Part shown: positions 1-13,499 of the stretch, one piece after another
Position numbering within the stretch: position 1 is the first letter of the stretch
Layout: each line of letters starts with the position of its first letter
The notes under the pieces: generated by a model
What the model was told of the DNA's origin: nothing
What the model saw: only the letters and a program-made list of their open reading frames with translations
The model's database searches: none
Position numbers and translations under genes: made by a program
Assembly (NCBI RefSeq): GCF_020497125.1
Contig: NW_025422871.1
Location: 62,001-126,000, forward strand
DNA length: 64,000 bases
Reading direction: 5' to 3'
Source of the DNA: Mauremys mutica
Lineage: Eukaryota > Chordata > Testudines > Geoemydidae

Positions 1-3000
1 CAGGAAGATGAGACTTGACATTCCTGACACATCTAAGATTTAACAAAAAACCCACCCCCACCCTCACCCCACCCAGACATCCTTGGGAGAAAGGAAACTT
101 TCAGGATCCCTTTATACATCATAAAACAGAAATGGAAAGGAAAGGAGAGGGGAGATAGCACCTGTTCCCTCCCCCACCCAACCTTCAGCACACCTCTAAA
201 TACAAACTGTGTTTAAAAGACAAATGTGTCTTTCTTGGCGTCTCTTCAAAATAATTAATTTTGATACCAACTGAAACCCCACTTTAAAACAGAATCACGC
301 TTGGCAGTTTTCTGAAGAAGTCAGAGCTTTCACCACTACTTTCAATTGCTGGAGTATTTCAGCTACATAGTACTGGCTCACCTCCACTTACATGTGGCTG
401 ATGGAGGATCCCTGATGCTGAAAGTAATAGGCCCTATTCTTCCGCTATTTTAGCATTTACCTAAATTTCTTCTCTAATCCCTTGAGTTCACTATGCCAAT
501 CACTGGTTAGCAATATAAGCATCTGCAACTGCTGCTCTCTTATGTAGATTAATTTGTTCTGAATCACCTCATTCAATAGGAGCAGCCAAAACACAGGACA
601 ACCCATTTGGTCACTTTTGCTTGATGTACAAACCCCTCACTATTATTGTTCTGGATCACAAAACACAAGTGGCAGTGGTAGTAATCATTGACAGCATCTC
701 AAAAACAGGAGTACTGGTCGTACTTTTGTCAAATCATAACCAGCCAGCGTATGATAAAGTTACAAAAACTCAATAATAGTACACAAGATCTCCAATTACA
801 GTAATAGAATTCAGGGGACTGGCAATTTTTTCTCCTCTGAAACATTCTAAGTTTAGAAAAAACAAACAGATTGCCTTTCACCACACTTCTTTAGACTGCA
901 ATCAGTCATTTGGAACAGTTATGTGACCCTGCTGGAATATCGCAACCATTCCATTTGGAGCCAGGAAGTACTTTTGCAAAATTGCAGCACAAGTAGTATT
1001 GTCTAATACCTGCTTTTGTAAGCAGTCTGTGTTCTATGCTTTGTGCTTTCTCACATTCCTGCCCAAAACACTCCACTGTAATTGAATTTCTAGCCATAGC
1101 CATCAGTTCAAAACAAAATATCAGGAATTCAGATAGGAGGTCACAGACAAGAGCTTGACTTACTTATCTGAATGCTCCCCAAGATACCATACCCTTGTTA
1201 CAGGTACTTCTGAAATACCAGGAATAGTGTCTAGGAGGATTCAAAATCAGTTTATGTAGATCAGTGACTACCCCGAGAGAGAGAAAAAAGTAAATGGACT
1301 CTCATGTGCAAAAAATAAATAAATCACCATCAGCAGAATTTCAGTTGAAATGGGTGATATGATTTTCAAATATAGGAATATCTATTCTGAATAGCTAAAC
1401 TCTATTTTACAAGAATAAAAAAAAAATGTGAGAAGAGACTCCACATACTTGCACACAACTCAGTTTAGCAAATCCCTCTCTTGCTCTCAAAGGTTGAACC
1501 CACCTATAGAAAGCGAATAGTCAAGATTATTGTACCTTTTTATGATTTAAAGCCTAACCACTTCTTTTTTTAAACCTCCTCCTGACCGAACCAACCAATT
1601 ACAAAAATACCCAGACAAATCATTAAGCAATTCCTGTGGATTTATTTAGTTGGCAATTGGTCAGTAACCTTAAACTACAGTTATCACAGGAAAAAGGAGT
1701 CTTAGCATTCCCTACTGGAGACTCTATGCCACACCCTTAAGAATAAGGGAATGACAATCTGACTTTTATATGTCTATTTTAGGGATTGATGTGTATTTAT
1801 TTGTTGTTTGGCCTATGGTATGCCAAAATGGTATATATAATCTATGTTACTAAATGAAGATCACTATCCTCTCATGCTACAAGAGAACTACTCACTATTA
1901 CCTGCTTCAGTCCTATTCCAACCACCCTGTTACAGAAGTGTCATAGCCTCAGGAAGAACTGGAGGTAGAATCATCATCTCCCAGACACTTTCTAGGAGTG
2001 AGACTACCTCAATCCCAGCCTGCCACAGAAAACAAGTTATTTAAGGAAAGGGCACACAAAGGTATTAAAACAATTTCAGATCGTCATTTATGCAAATACA
2101 ACTAAAAATACGATAGGAAAAACCACCACAAGTATCATCAGATTAGATTTCCAAAGTTCTTTATTTCTGCTACTGGAAAAACAGAGGAGTGGGGGAGGGG
2201 AACCTATCTACTGAAATTCAACAAAAAGGAGTTTCCAGTTTACAAACTGTTCTACTCCACTGACATTATCTATACTTACTGAAGCAGACTTTATTCACAC
2301 AGGATTTATTTTTGCAAATGATGGGATATCATGAGCTCAGATTTGCTACTCAACGGACAAAAAGAACATACTCCTTTGCTGGCAGCAGATTCCTAAATAT
2401 GGTTGATATTCAAAACATAGTATTACCAGGTTCAGAGACCCTATCCTGTGCCTGGAAAAGGAAGAGTTAATAGCAACTCAGGTTTATGCAGGTGCTGCAT
2501 AGAAGCAGCTGCTCCAGGAACAAAGGGATTGCCTGAGAGAAGGCTGTTCTTTGAACCCAGGACCGAGTAAAAAAAACTCGGAGCCAAGAAACATCTCTGT
2601 GTTACATTTTTATGTTTGTTATCTGTTTTTCTGAGACCAAGAGATAAAATTCTCCCTAGGAAAGGGGATCTATCTGGCTGACCCTGCACTTTTGTGCTTT
2701 ATTGCTTCATCAGCTTAAACACCAATATGGTCACAATACTTTGAATTAAGGACCACAGGAGTATTATGATGGAAACCCAGAACAGTTTGTTTTATTACAA
2801 ATTAATAAAGAATATTAAAAAATACACCGGAACATGAAGTGTCTTAAAAACAACCTGTAAAAACACTTTTCTTCCATTAGAAATGAACTAATGGACACCT
2901 CCTGAATATATATCCAAGTACAGTAATACAATTTAGAAGCTTATATTTGTACTACATAGTGAGTAGTGAAAGCGTGCAAGACATAACAGACAAGAACAGG

Positions 3001-3502
3001 CTGGAAATTTCAACAAACATTTAGAAGTTTCAATAAAAGAGGAAAGAATTTTCCCCATTTTTGTTACTAGCTGTAATAGACATCAATGAAGAACATCCAA
3101 TATATATTTTTCCTGTTTATTTGTAAATTGATACTTCAGCTTATAGCATACTGTTCAGCAAACTTCTTCACAAATATAAACGTTACTGTCACACAGTCTT
3201 GATAGTTTTGACACACTATTCTCTTAACTGGTTAAGAGCTTTTTCTCTCCCTAAAAAAAATAAAGCATTAAGAATTTCGGAAAGTCCTGAAATGCCCTAA
3301 TCCATAGGCATAATTTAAAGAGAATTATAGTATCTGCCATACTTGTTTTCCTATCAATTTTGTAAACACTTCTTTAAATATAAAATCAAAACCTTGCTTG
3401 AAATATAAATATACATGTATTAAAAATACACACACGCAGTTTCTGCACCATGAAGAATCCATATGCTCCCATGGCTTGTGAGCCAAAAAGTGCAGCATTT
3501 TA
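1..3502. other. AT-rich non-coding stretch, no gene seen
   Basis: I see no exon, RNA gene or recognisable young repeat here. The sequence is AT-rich with short homopurine and poly-A tracts. Open frames are all under about 85 codons and have no family motif. If the minus-strand gene starting in the 14-kb CpG island reaches this far, this is intron, 3' UTR or downstream flank. Confidence 0.5.
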
Positions 3503-3645
3503 CTACAAAACCTGCCTCCAAATTCCATGCACAAGCCATTTCTTCCTGCTTGGCTTTCTGCCATACCAATTAATAAGAGAAAAAAAAGTGGTCCCACGCA
3601 AGAGATCCACCAGAATATCTGCAAACTCCAAAAAGGCGACATAGT
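3503..3645 (-). CDS. Speculative exon of the minus-strand gene, ending in a stop
   Basis: On the minus strand an AG acceptor (3647-3646), preceded by a moderately pyrimidine-rich tract, opens a frame of 46 codons that ends in TAG at 3505-3503. It includes residues FADILVDLLRGTT and a basic end GRKPSRKKW. If joined to the exon ending at 13777, which stops after the first base of a codon, the phase fits and the shared codon would be Asp. Phase agreement alone has a one-in-three chance. Two other frames over the same bases are also open, so the stretch may simply be poor in stops. I recognise no family. Treat it as a guess for RNA-seq to settle. Confidence 0.18.
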
Positions 3646-3699
3646 CTGATTATGTAAGGAAGAAGCTAAAAGTACAACACATGCTACCGCAGGGGAAAA

Positions 3700-3812
3700 G
3701 AAAGTATAGCTCTAATCTTGCAAACATTTGCACAGATTCTTAGCCAAATCAATGGGACCACTCCCATGCATAAAGTAACATTAATAAATGTCTTTATAGG
3801 ATCAGGGCCTAA
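3700..3812. repeat. Old amniote MITE-like repeat, partial copy
   Basis: Contains the diverged theme 'cttgcaaacatttgcac', 'atcaatgggaccactc' and 'ggatcagggcct'. The same theme recurs near 7715, 10290 and 11545. The family has inverted-repeat ends that read as a 'gatcctgcaaacact'-like word, and is common in sauropsid introns. No target duplication can be seen. Confidence 0.45.
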
Positions 3813-4186
3813 GCTACTACAGAAAACAGAGTAAATGTATGCTCTGAACAGCTGTAACTTGCTATTGGCAAAATACAGACACACCTCAGTTGACATTCAG
3901 ATACACAGGGCAAGCTGTAAGGGAGGTGAGGGAGCAGTACTTCACCAAGAACTGCCAGAGCACTGGAATAGTTTGCTGCACCTTGCTCCCTGTCGTGGTC
4001 ACTTACTACAAATTTTGCCACACGTAGTAATGAAGTGCTCCATATCTTTCCCAGCACAGAATCTGCAATTCTGTCTTTTCAATGAGTGTTACTGGACACA
4101 ACCCCTACTGGTTATATAGCCATTCTCCCTCCACACCTGGGTGGCATGGTACATAACATACACAATCTTAGGGGATTCCTTTAAAA

Positions 4187-4409
4187 CAGGAGTTCTCAAA
4201 CTGGGGATCAGGACCCCTCAGGGGGTCACGAGGTTATTACAAGGGGGCTTGCGAGCTGTCAGCCTCCACCTCAAACACCACTTTGCCTCCAGCATTTATA
4301 ATGGCGTTACATATATTTAGAAGTGTTTTTAATTTATATGGCGGGGGGTTCGCACTCAGAGGCTTGCCATGTGAAAGGGGTCACCAGTACAAGAGTTTGA
4401 GAACTACTG
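4187..4409. mobile_element. Non-autonomous hAT element (223 bp)
   Basis: Terminal inverted repeats begin CAGGAGTTCTCAAAC on the left and end GTTTGAGAACTACTG on the right. The element is flanked by a perfect 8-bp target duplication, CTTTAAAA, at 4179-4186 and 4410-4417. TIRs beginning CA(G) with an 8-bp duplication are diagnostic of the hAT superfamily. There is no transposase, so an autonomous partner must have moved it. Confidence 0.88.
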
Positions 4410-4550
4410 CTTTAAAAAAAAAAATGTAAAAAGAATCCTACACAGGGGAGTACATAGACCATGGGATAAAATTGAAATTTAATAAAAAGTCATGAAATTC
4501 AGAGTTAAATTCTGTCCCGTGTACATTTGCATTAAGACAGTGTACTTTAA

Positions 4551-4822
4551 GGCCATGGCTACACTTGCAAATTTGCAGCGCTGCAGCAGGGTGTGAAAAC
4601 ACACCCTCTCCAGCGCTGCAAATTGTGGCGCTGCAAAGCGCCAGTGTGGTCAAAGCCCCAGCGCTGGGAGCATGGCTCCCAGCACTGTACGTTATTCCCC
4701 ACAGGGAGGTGGAGTACGGACAGCGCTGGGAGAGCTCTCTCCCAGCGCTGGCGCTTTGACTACACTTAGCGCTTCAAAGCGCTGCCGCGGCAGCGCTTTG
4801 AAGTGCAAGTATAGCCATAGCC
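4551..4822. mobile_element. PIF/Harbinger-type MITE (272 bp)
   Basis: Terminal inverted repeats of about 20 bp start GGCCATGGCTACACTTGC and, read from the other end, GGCTATGGCTATACTTGC. The flanks are a 3-bp TAA duplication (4548-4550 and 4823-4825), the TWA target expected of PIF/Harbinger. The interior is rich in the palindromic word AGCGCTGC / GCAGCGCT, so the whole element folds back. No protein is encoded. Confidence 0.75.
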
Positions 4823-5484
4823 TAAGATATGATCATATGATATATCTCGTAATACAAAATACTATGTATGTGCATGTGTATGTACTATTATAGTGCAATT
4901 TCTTTGAACGGTTGCAAGGTATTTATTATTTGCCAACACACAAGTAACATTGTTCTGTTCAATATTGTGCAATCATGCAAGGGAAGACCCTATTGCAGGG
5001 GCAGTCTATTTTTTGTCAAGATCCAAATTTCTTAGTCAAGGTACAGTCAAGGTCCAAACTCCAGAGGAAGTAATAAAAATCCCAACAATAATAGTAAGCA
5101 AATAAAAAGATTTAAAATAAAAAGTCCACCTATTCATTCCCCCTGCCCTACTGTAATGCATAGCTACAAGGAGGAGGAATGAAGATTAAGCGTAAACCTT
5201 AAAATAAGCATACCTGACTTTTGTGCAATTAGAATCAAGCAACATTGCATTAAAAGCTCCTTTTAGTTTGTTTTTCCCTTGGAAGTCTCCCATGAATTTT
5301 TATTTTTTATTATTATGCAGCTACTGACCAAGCCCAATGGCTTAATTTATGAGAGCTGAAAGATTACAACCCTCAGTAGAATAACGGCAAGTTGATTATT
5401 AAGCAAGAATCAAATCAAACATTATTAAGCAAGATGTGAAACATAAAAGCCTCCATTATTGGTCCATCTATGAAAGAAAGATTT

Positions 5485-5710
5485 CCCAACAAGACTGTTG
5501 CAGGTGCTCAATAACCTGGTGAACATGGGTTATCTTCGCCTGGATGCAGAAGGAGAAGTTAGCAAGATGTTTTGAAGCGTTATGCCACAAGTATGCTGAT
5601 GACACCACATCCCTTTTCATTGGGCCAAAACTGAAGCCATGAGTGAACCTTGGATGAGAGCGAGCAGGCTCAAGATCCACCCAAATAAGAAGCTGGCATA
5701 TTGGTAGCAG
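5485..5710 (+). pseudogene. LINE reverse-transcriptase fragment (L2/L3/CR1 clade), decayed
   Basis: The plus strand reads CHKYADDTTSLFIGP, which carries the YADD metal-binding box of reverse transcriptase. About 20 codons later comes WMRASRLKIHPNKK, the conserved post-catalytic segment (consensus-like W-M-x-x-N-x-L-x-L-N-P-x-K) of L2- and CR1-clade LINEs. A GEV segment upstream lies in another frame, so there is at least one frameshift, and a TGA interrupts the frame after the YADD box. It is an old insertion with no intact ends. Confidence 0.6.
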
Positions 5711-7321
5711 CTCAATTCCTTCAATGGGGGAGGTGGGGACAGAGTATATTTTAAGAAAGTGAACAACTAGAGCATGTGTGTGTGTGTCAGAAGTTCAGAA
5801 AACAAAACATTCAGCATGCTCAAAACACTTCTTAAAATACCCATAACTTCGCTATTTCAAAACCACTTCCCTCTCCTTCCTCCAAACAGAACAGAGAGCA
5901 TGCATTTTTTCATTCTACATCACATGTCAAATAAGTGCTAAAAGTAAGCTATATTGTTAAGTTATCAGAGCACAAAAAGACCAACCAATACTTCTCACCA
6001 GTTGAAAAAAAAATGTTTTTCCAGGTTCAGATAGCTCAAACAACCAAATGGATATGTATTATGCTTTGTGCACACAAGACAGAAAGAGTACTTCAGAAAA
6101 CGCATGAGAGATTTCAACCAAAAGACATCTATAGAGCAAATAAAAAGCAACTGAAAAATATGCACCGAATGGACATTCCATCTCACCTCTAACTGCATCA
6201 ACACCATATCACAATAGTAAGCCACAAGCATGAAGGGAGGAAAGTATAATTTAGTTACAAATTAATCAGTTGTACAAGTTAAAGACCACAAACTTTTTAA
6301 GACTAGCTCTTTAATACCTTGCATTCTCACCTGTTCCATCTAGTCCCCTCCTCCTTCTGTACTATACCTTTCAGGTTGGGCACATTCATATTTAACTCTC
6401 TCCACCTAAACTTCTGATTCATATTAGAAACCAAACAAGCAACCACCTGTAAATCTCATGCTTCAGATATTTTACGAAAGAAGCTGAGGTTGGAATGGTA
6501 TTAGTAGAACAAGATTTAAAACACCATCTTTCATATCAAATCATGAATTAAAAAGATTTTGTATGCATGAGGGCCTCATTTTGCCAAGATAATCTTGTGG
6601 GTGAGAAGTGGCAAGGCTAAAAATATAAAAAGGTAAGCAAAATCTTTCTAAAAATTGAACCTGCCTCCCCCCGCCCACCGGATTTATATAATGTTCAGAT
6701 ATGCTTATTAGTACTCTTGCTAAAGCGTTTCTTCCTGCTCCCTTTGGTGACAAGACTATTTTTCACCTTAAGTATGTGCAAGCAGAGCATCACCCAAAAT
6801 ATTTCTGCCTCTACGCCTGCCCCAAAGCACAACATACAGATAAACCAGAAGGAGTACAAAACCTTCTGCTTGTTTATTTTCTAAAAGTAACATTAAACTG
6901 GAAAGAATTAGCTAGAAGTTCAAGCAGCACCTGCACTCTTCAGACAAAATGATGTCTCAGCAACAACACACGAGCACCAGAATTTCAAACGTATTAAATT
7001 ACATACAAGGAAAAAAGGAAGTTTCATAATATAAACTAAACTAAAGAATGTAACCATGACTATCCAATCATCAAGGAGGTACTGAATAATTATGGACAGC
7101 TGAATTTAGTCATTCAATAATCGAGGCGTTTTTCAGTGTTGCTATTAGACATTGGGTGGGCCTGAGCCTCTTACAGATACTTTTGTTTCACTGAGGCTGT
7201 GCTGTATTTCATTAAATGACTTGTAATTGATAATTTTGTATTTTTCAACTTAATTGGAAGTACTAGTTTTTAAATAAAAAAGGATAGAGTCTTTTAATAA
7301 ATGCTAACTATAAGACACTAG

Positions 7322-7420
7322 GCCTGATTCTCCTTTCACTTACACAGCGGCAAAGCAGACAACTCCACTGAAGTCTATCTAGTTATACTAGTGTAAAACA
7401 AGTGTAAGAGTCACGCCCAT
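7322..7420. repeat. Old amniote inverted-repeat element
   Basis: Reads 'ctgattctcctttcacttac' then 'ccactgaagtc', and then an inverted echo 'gtgtaaaacaagtgtaag'. This matches a common sauropsid foldback repeat whose arms carry 'tcacttacact'. It is diverged and has no visible target duplication. Confidence 0.4.
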
Positions 7421-7714
7421 TACCTTCACATGTAGCTTTGCAATAGTTCCCTCGCTGACAGAAGCACCTGACCCAGTCTTTTAGCAAGTGTAGCCAAGAT
7501 CCGGGGATGGGGCTGTACACTAGAGGTAAGTACAGCAATCCAAATGTATTTGCGAATTCTACAGCTAACCAGTTTTCATGTTTTAGCTAAAATAGCTAGT
7601 AATATTCAGAAGAGGCTTTTTTGTACCATCCAAAATGGGCTATCAGCACACCACAGCCCTGTCCTGTACCTTGACAAGTGTGGCATTGCACCCAAGGAGC
7701 CTGCCCCTCTACTG

Positions 7715-7800
7715 TTTTAGTGGCTGATTCTGCAAGGTCATTCAACTCCTACTTAAATCAATGGGAACTGAGGTCACTCAGGGCCTTGCTGAATTAGGCC
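7715..7800. repeat. Old amniote repeat, partial
   Basis: Carries 'ctgattctgcaaggtc', 'tcaatgggaactgagg' and 'ctgaattaggcc', which are recurring words of a dispersed sauropsid repeat related to those at 3700 and 10290. Confidence 0.4.
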
Positions 7801-10289
7801 TTCACTAGTTACGCAATCTAAACTGATGTTGCACAGCAAAAGATAAATTTTAAAATTAAATACTTTCTCTCTTCCCCTTCCCAATATTAAATAGGAGTAT
7901 GTCCTATGGGATAGAAAAGACAGATTTTTCTTAATTATGAAAGATTTCCCCACTCTACCCCAGCAAGCATTACTTTCAGAGTATTCATCATATTCCAGTA
8001 ACTGTAGCAATAGTGTGGTTTATGTCATTATGTTTGTCTGAAACCTGAAGGGTTCTCTACAGTTATTTGTCTTGCAGTTTTAAAAAGAATGTGCCCTAAA
8101 ATAGAGCCATCATTTTATCAGACTAATGACATAGTGAGCAATAAATCTGAAAAACATACGTTTGTCAGCAGTTGCTGTTTGCTATAGGAAAGCAGCAGTA
8201 ACTAGCCCAAGCAACTGCCATCACCTCCCCTCCATACTGTACCTTTTAATCAACTTACCATGTGCCGACAAAGCAACATAGCATATCTCTGGCCTAGTAT
8301 ACCATGTCTTCACAGAATCTTTTCCTGATTGAGTGAACATATTTATATTCACCATATATTAATAAATATTTAATTTGCTCAAGAAACTAGGAGCTAAGTG
8401 AAAAACTTATCAAGATGATCCATAGGAGAATCTTACTGGAAGATGCATATTATCTGAAAACGATCATCATAAAAAACAAGCGTACAAATGAATGTGTATT
8501 TTTCCCAAAACAACCCCGAAATCTCTCTCCCTTTGGCTAAGGGCATTTACTTTCTTAAAAATATACTAAATGCTTAAACCCTTGAAATGGGTCATTCCAT
8601 ATACTGTGGTTAATTTATTTCTATTTAAAAGCTGTTTATAAGAACCAGAAATTAAAGTTTGTTTTGTTTTTTAAAACCTACTTTCCAAGGTTTTCACTAA
8701 ATAATTCAGAGAACCAAAAGGTAAATTGTAATTTATTATTCAAGCTAGCTAATTTCTACCAAAAGACTAGGCTGCATTACATGCTCTGGGTTCACAATTC
8801 TGAGCAAGTTCTCACTAAGGATTGCCATCAAACTACAATCATTTCACCTAAAAATACACTAGCCTTGAATATAAAAAGGTGCAAGAACAGATTTTTATCC
8901 ACCAAATCCAAGTATTGAATGTGCTTCATTTATTATTACTACGGAGATACCCTTGCATCTTGCTCTGCTTAAGAGGGTCATAAAGCTGTGAAGGGACCAG
9001 TGTAACCTAAGCAAGAAGGCCCATATCTCTGAGCATGCAAGATTTAAGCATGACACTTCCCATAAAACCACTGTAACTGCTATTCAATTCAAAAATAGAA
9101 CCATACGTACTGCACACCGATAACTGCTACGGGCATAAAAAAATCACATGTGACAATCTGAAATTTATTGGGAGTTTTCAGCAGTAATTTAACTACTGTT
9201 TAGCATATACTGCATCAGGCAAAATTGCCATGAATTGCAAGAGCTTTCCACCTCACTTTCAATACAAATAGTGGCAGCACCCTTACAAATAAGTCCATTC
9301 CCTTCACACCCTGCAGTTTTGCATATGTTTGAAAACAGGCACTGATCCTTTGATCAGCAATTTCAATTCCTCCAGACTAAAACTCTTAGCAGCTGCTTAC
9401 TTATCTGCCTAAATAAGTATCTTCCACCACCCCTCATAATAATATTCTATAGTAAGGCTTTGACTGATGTGAGTCTTTGACATCATTAATTTATAGTTTT
9501 TAGAACTATTCCATCTAAAATTGAAATATAACAAGGCTGAAAATTGCAAGCAGCGTTAACTGATTTTAGTGCAGCTACCAGGAGTCAGCCAAAAGGTAGC
9601 TTTCCTAAGTAGAAACATTTCAGAGAAAAGCCACCTTTAAAATGCTTAGTCTACACTCACTGAAAGTACGTTATTCTAATAAGTTATTGTTTTTAAGGTT
9701 CCTTCCTCCCCAAATATCACAACAAAAATAATTGTACAGATCAGAGCTTACAAAAAACTGAAGGTGAAAAGGACTGAAATTTTCCATTAAAACCACACCT
9801 CTCTTACCAACTGACAAGCATGTCTCCAACTGTTCTCATCTTTTTCACTTACAAGATATGCCTACAGTGACAGAGGTAACGCACTTTCCTCTAGTTCTGC
9901 CTGAAAGTGCCTCTTAAGATCAGGATCAATTTCCTGGATGAAAACAAGAGTCAGCAGTTCAGCTCTACATTTTCTATTCCACTACCCGTTTATTAATTTG
10001 ACAATCTTGAATAAAGCCCTTTGCATCTGTTCACATGTATATTTAATGGGAAAACAAATGAGAAACAAAAAACCATACTTCACTAAACACTGGGGGGATG
10101 GGGACGTGACAGATTCTGACTTTGTCTGTAAAACGTACTAAGTTTCCTTAATACTGAAAGATAAATAAAGTTCATAATATTGTTATTTCAATGTTTTGAA
10201 AACAGAGACTCGATTAATAGTTTTCAATTAGTCTGCTCTTTACTTTCAATAGTGTGACTAACAGAAAATCTTTATCAACTGTAAAACAA

Positions 10290-10385
10290 AAAACAATTTT
10301 GGCACTGATTCTGCAAATGCTTCAGCACATGGTAGCAAAGTTAAGCAGGTGCATAACTGTTTGCAGAATTGGGGGCTTAAAGTGT
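10290..10385. repeat. Old amniote foldback repeat
   Basis: Two inverted words, 'ctgattctgcaaatgctt' near the start and 'gtttgcagaattgggg' near the end, flank 'gttaagcaggtgcataac'. This is the same family as 11545-11675. Confidence 0.45.
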
Positions 10386-11544
10386 ATTTTTTGTAAGACT
10401 AATCTGTTTTCCACCAAAGTCTTGATCAGTAAACATAAACAGCCCAATTTAAAAAAAAAAAAAAAGCTTCAATTAGGCAGCTCCCTAAATAGGAACTAAT
10501 CTCTTTTGAAGAATCTGGCCTTAACACAGTTCTAAGTACTATTTTTATACACGGGCCCTACAAGCTTTCCTCACTGTAACAACTCTGCAACTGTAGTTTA
10601 AGTGAGTTTCTAAGCAAAAGTTAGAGCTTTTGTGAGTTTGTGAGTTTGGGCTAATAAATAAAGCCAGCCCCTCCCCTTCTCAGAGAAAGCTAAAGAAAAT
10701 GCATTCAGTCTAATTCAGTGCTGGCACAGTGCTATGTAGTTACATGTTACAAGGACTACGATGAATTAAACACTTCAACTATAAGGACGGAGTTTCTTCT
10801 CTGTAATTGTGACACGTTTCAAATCACAGGAAATATACATCTACAATTTCAAGTTTTTCATGGCCGGCATTACTGTACAGGTTGTTGAAAGTATCAGGAA
10901 GTTAGGAGCAGCTTTAAGAAAGGAAAATTTTGGGTTTAAGTCAACAAATCTACTTAAAGTATAATCAATTAAAAAAAGAAATAGAAATAGTTTCAAGTAA
11001 AACAGCTGCTCCCAAGACTTGCCAATTTTTGCACTTTTACGAATATGTTTTTCCTATTAAATATCATCTCTCTGCTTGTATGGGCCTTTCATAGAGCAAC
11101 AGGGAAAACTGACTATATACAAAGTAAAACACAAACAAGTATTTTTACGTAATCTTCAGAGTTACCTTTAGAAATAATAATAGGTAAAACAATCAAATAG
11201 AAGTATGATTTTAAGTTGATGTCTCTTTAGTACAAATTCCAGTAAGCATAAATAAATCCAGCTATTTATAAAATACTTATATAGCTCTCATTTTAAAGAG
11301 AAACTTCTACCAGTTCTGTAAATCATTCCCCCCCCTCCAAAATAAAACACCCAACCCCAAAATATCAGCATAAATAAAAATTGTATGTTCCAAGAGAGGA
11401 CAAACAGCTTTTACCCCACCCACCAATCCCCCAAAATGTTTTCATTCTTTGCTGTTTTCCTGCACTACTTCACAGCTAGTAACTTCATAAACATACAGTA
11501 AAATTCCTATTGCCATACACAACTCTGAGAAGAGGACTCATCAT

Positions 11545-11675
11545 AGGCCCCAATCCTGTAAACACTTACACACGTTTAACTTTAAACAGGGAGGGGTCCC
11601 ACTGAAGTCAATGAGACCACTCATGTGCTTTAATGTTAAGTACACACATTTAAGTGTTTGCAGATTTGAGGCCTT
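11545..11675. repeat. Foldback MITE-like repeat, nearly complete
   Basis: The left arm 'ccccaatcctgtaaacact' and right arm 'agtgtttgcagatttgagg' are inverted. The middle contains 'ccactgaagtcaatgagacc'. This is a typical palindromic sauropsid repeat with no coding capacity. Confidence 0.5.
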
Positions 11676-13499
11676 AATATTTTAGCACGAAAATAAAATT
11701 GCAGTGAGCAGCCAAAAACTGTTCCTCATTGGGGTAATACTGTGTAGCCACTTTTAAGAGGAAACAGACATGACTCTTTAAATAATAATAGTTTTAAAAA
11801 AAAAGTGTCAGGTGTCAAATGCCCAATATAAAGTGGTAATTAAGAAGGCAGATGATGTTTCCAAAAGAATAAGGATATTTTCCAATAATCCCCACATTAC
11901 CAAGATATACAAGAATTTAAGAACTCACTTATTTTTAATTGGCATATTTATTGGAAAGAAGGAAAGATAGCCTAAAGAGTTAGCCTCCGTTTTGGATTTA
12001 CACATAGACATAGTAGTTCCTCTCCCATATATTTTCAAAACTAAGCATCACTGCTAACTGATTGTCATTTTCTTCCCAAATTAAATATTGAATAAAAATC
12101 AGAATGCTATTCCTATGAAAACGGATTTCTGATGCCAAGACAAAAAGCTGTTGGACAGCAAAAATTAAAGCAATCACAAATGCTCATTAAGATTAAATAG
12201 GAGTAGTTTATATGTATGGTTGCTAAAAACTATATGTTATTAATACTAAGAGTCAGTTTTATTACCTAGTTGTTTCTTTCCCACAGTAGTCCGTGCTAGC
12301 CACGAACAATCACACATCTCACATGGCTACCATATGCAGTGGATACCCTATGAGTATTATCAAAGTTCTGTTGTTCTGTTCAAGGATTCAAAGTCTATAT
12401 TTAACAAAATATTGTATGAGGGCATAGCCACAGCTGAAGCCAATGTAAAGAGAAAGTAATGTGAAGTAAATTCAGACCTACTATAGCTATAGGCTAGGAA
12501 AAATGAAGATAATATATTATTATATTAATAACAGATGTGCTATTTCAACTTCAGCTACAGTCTCTCCACTACAATAGTATAATTTATAATTCTGCATCTG
12601 ACACTAAGAAAAAAAAACCCTGAAACATCTCAAATGGTGGAATAATTTTAAATGCTTATATACTAACTTTTAGAATATAATCTACATGGCAGAGATTACC
12701 CCAATAGACTATATGCAGCAAGAGAATTAAACACCATCCTTTGTGATGCTGGAATGATTGAACTGTCTGCCCAAATATTGGGAGTAAATATGAACAGAAA
12801 GAAAGGAAATATCTCCTCCATGCAGTCTTGTAGATTCGATAGATCCACAATGATCTAGGCCAGTCTATTTCTCACTTTGATTATCATAAAAGTTTCAGTT
12901 GTACTGAAAGTTACCATGAGGCAAAACTTGAATAAAATCACAACCAGTTTATTTACTTTGTTGTATTTTTTCAAGTTACTTCCTTTAAAGTCATTTTCCT
13001 AGGGACCTGAGCTTCTCTTCTCCCTGTATGTGCTGCTCCCATGTCATCCCCGGGACTTATCACCGCACAGCTTCAGTCTGTGTGACAACACTGTGAGTGT
13101 CCATGAAAATGACTGTGAGCTCAGAGCTGAAGTCGTCATCAGATCAAGGTTTCCCCAGCAGAAATGAGACAGACAAAAACAGAACCCCCGCCCCAATTTA
13201 TGATGAGTACGGGGTCGAAAAATGCCTCCACACACAGAAGTGTCTCCATTTCTCTGCACCAAACTTCCCACAAGTAAGCAGAAAGCATGTTTAATGTCTG
13301 ATATTATATACACCCACCACCACGCTGTACAGACAGACACATGTCATCTTCCCTGTGGGGATTGATACAGGGAGATTGCTTGGAAAAGCTAAGGCTGAAC
13401 AACTCTGCAGAACTGTTACAGATTGTGTCAACTTCGGGAAAACAAAGTAGGCTGTTACTCCTATGATCTCTTATGGCAGCCCCCGCACCACCCAACTCT

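Larger units (their letters stand above)
5711..13499. other. AT-rich, repeat-poor stretch; inferred intron 1
   Basis: No convincing exon was found on either strand. Short open frames lack splice context or family motifs. Only old repeat traces are present (7322-7420, 7715-7800, 10290-10385, 11545-11675), in marked contrast to the TE-packed right half. The position just downstream of the minus-strand donor at 13777 makes this the expected first intron. Confidence 0.5.

Noticed and set aside
906..1103. 65-codon minus-strand frame resembling a protein with Cys residues
   Set aside because: No family match, only a weak acceptor-like context and no partner exon. The length is within chance in this composition.
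3325..3642. 105-codon minus-strand frame with hydrophobic start
   Set aside because: It overlaps, in another frame, the candidate exon that fits the splice phase. It starts inside that exon and has no recognisable signal beyond hydrophobic residues.
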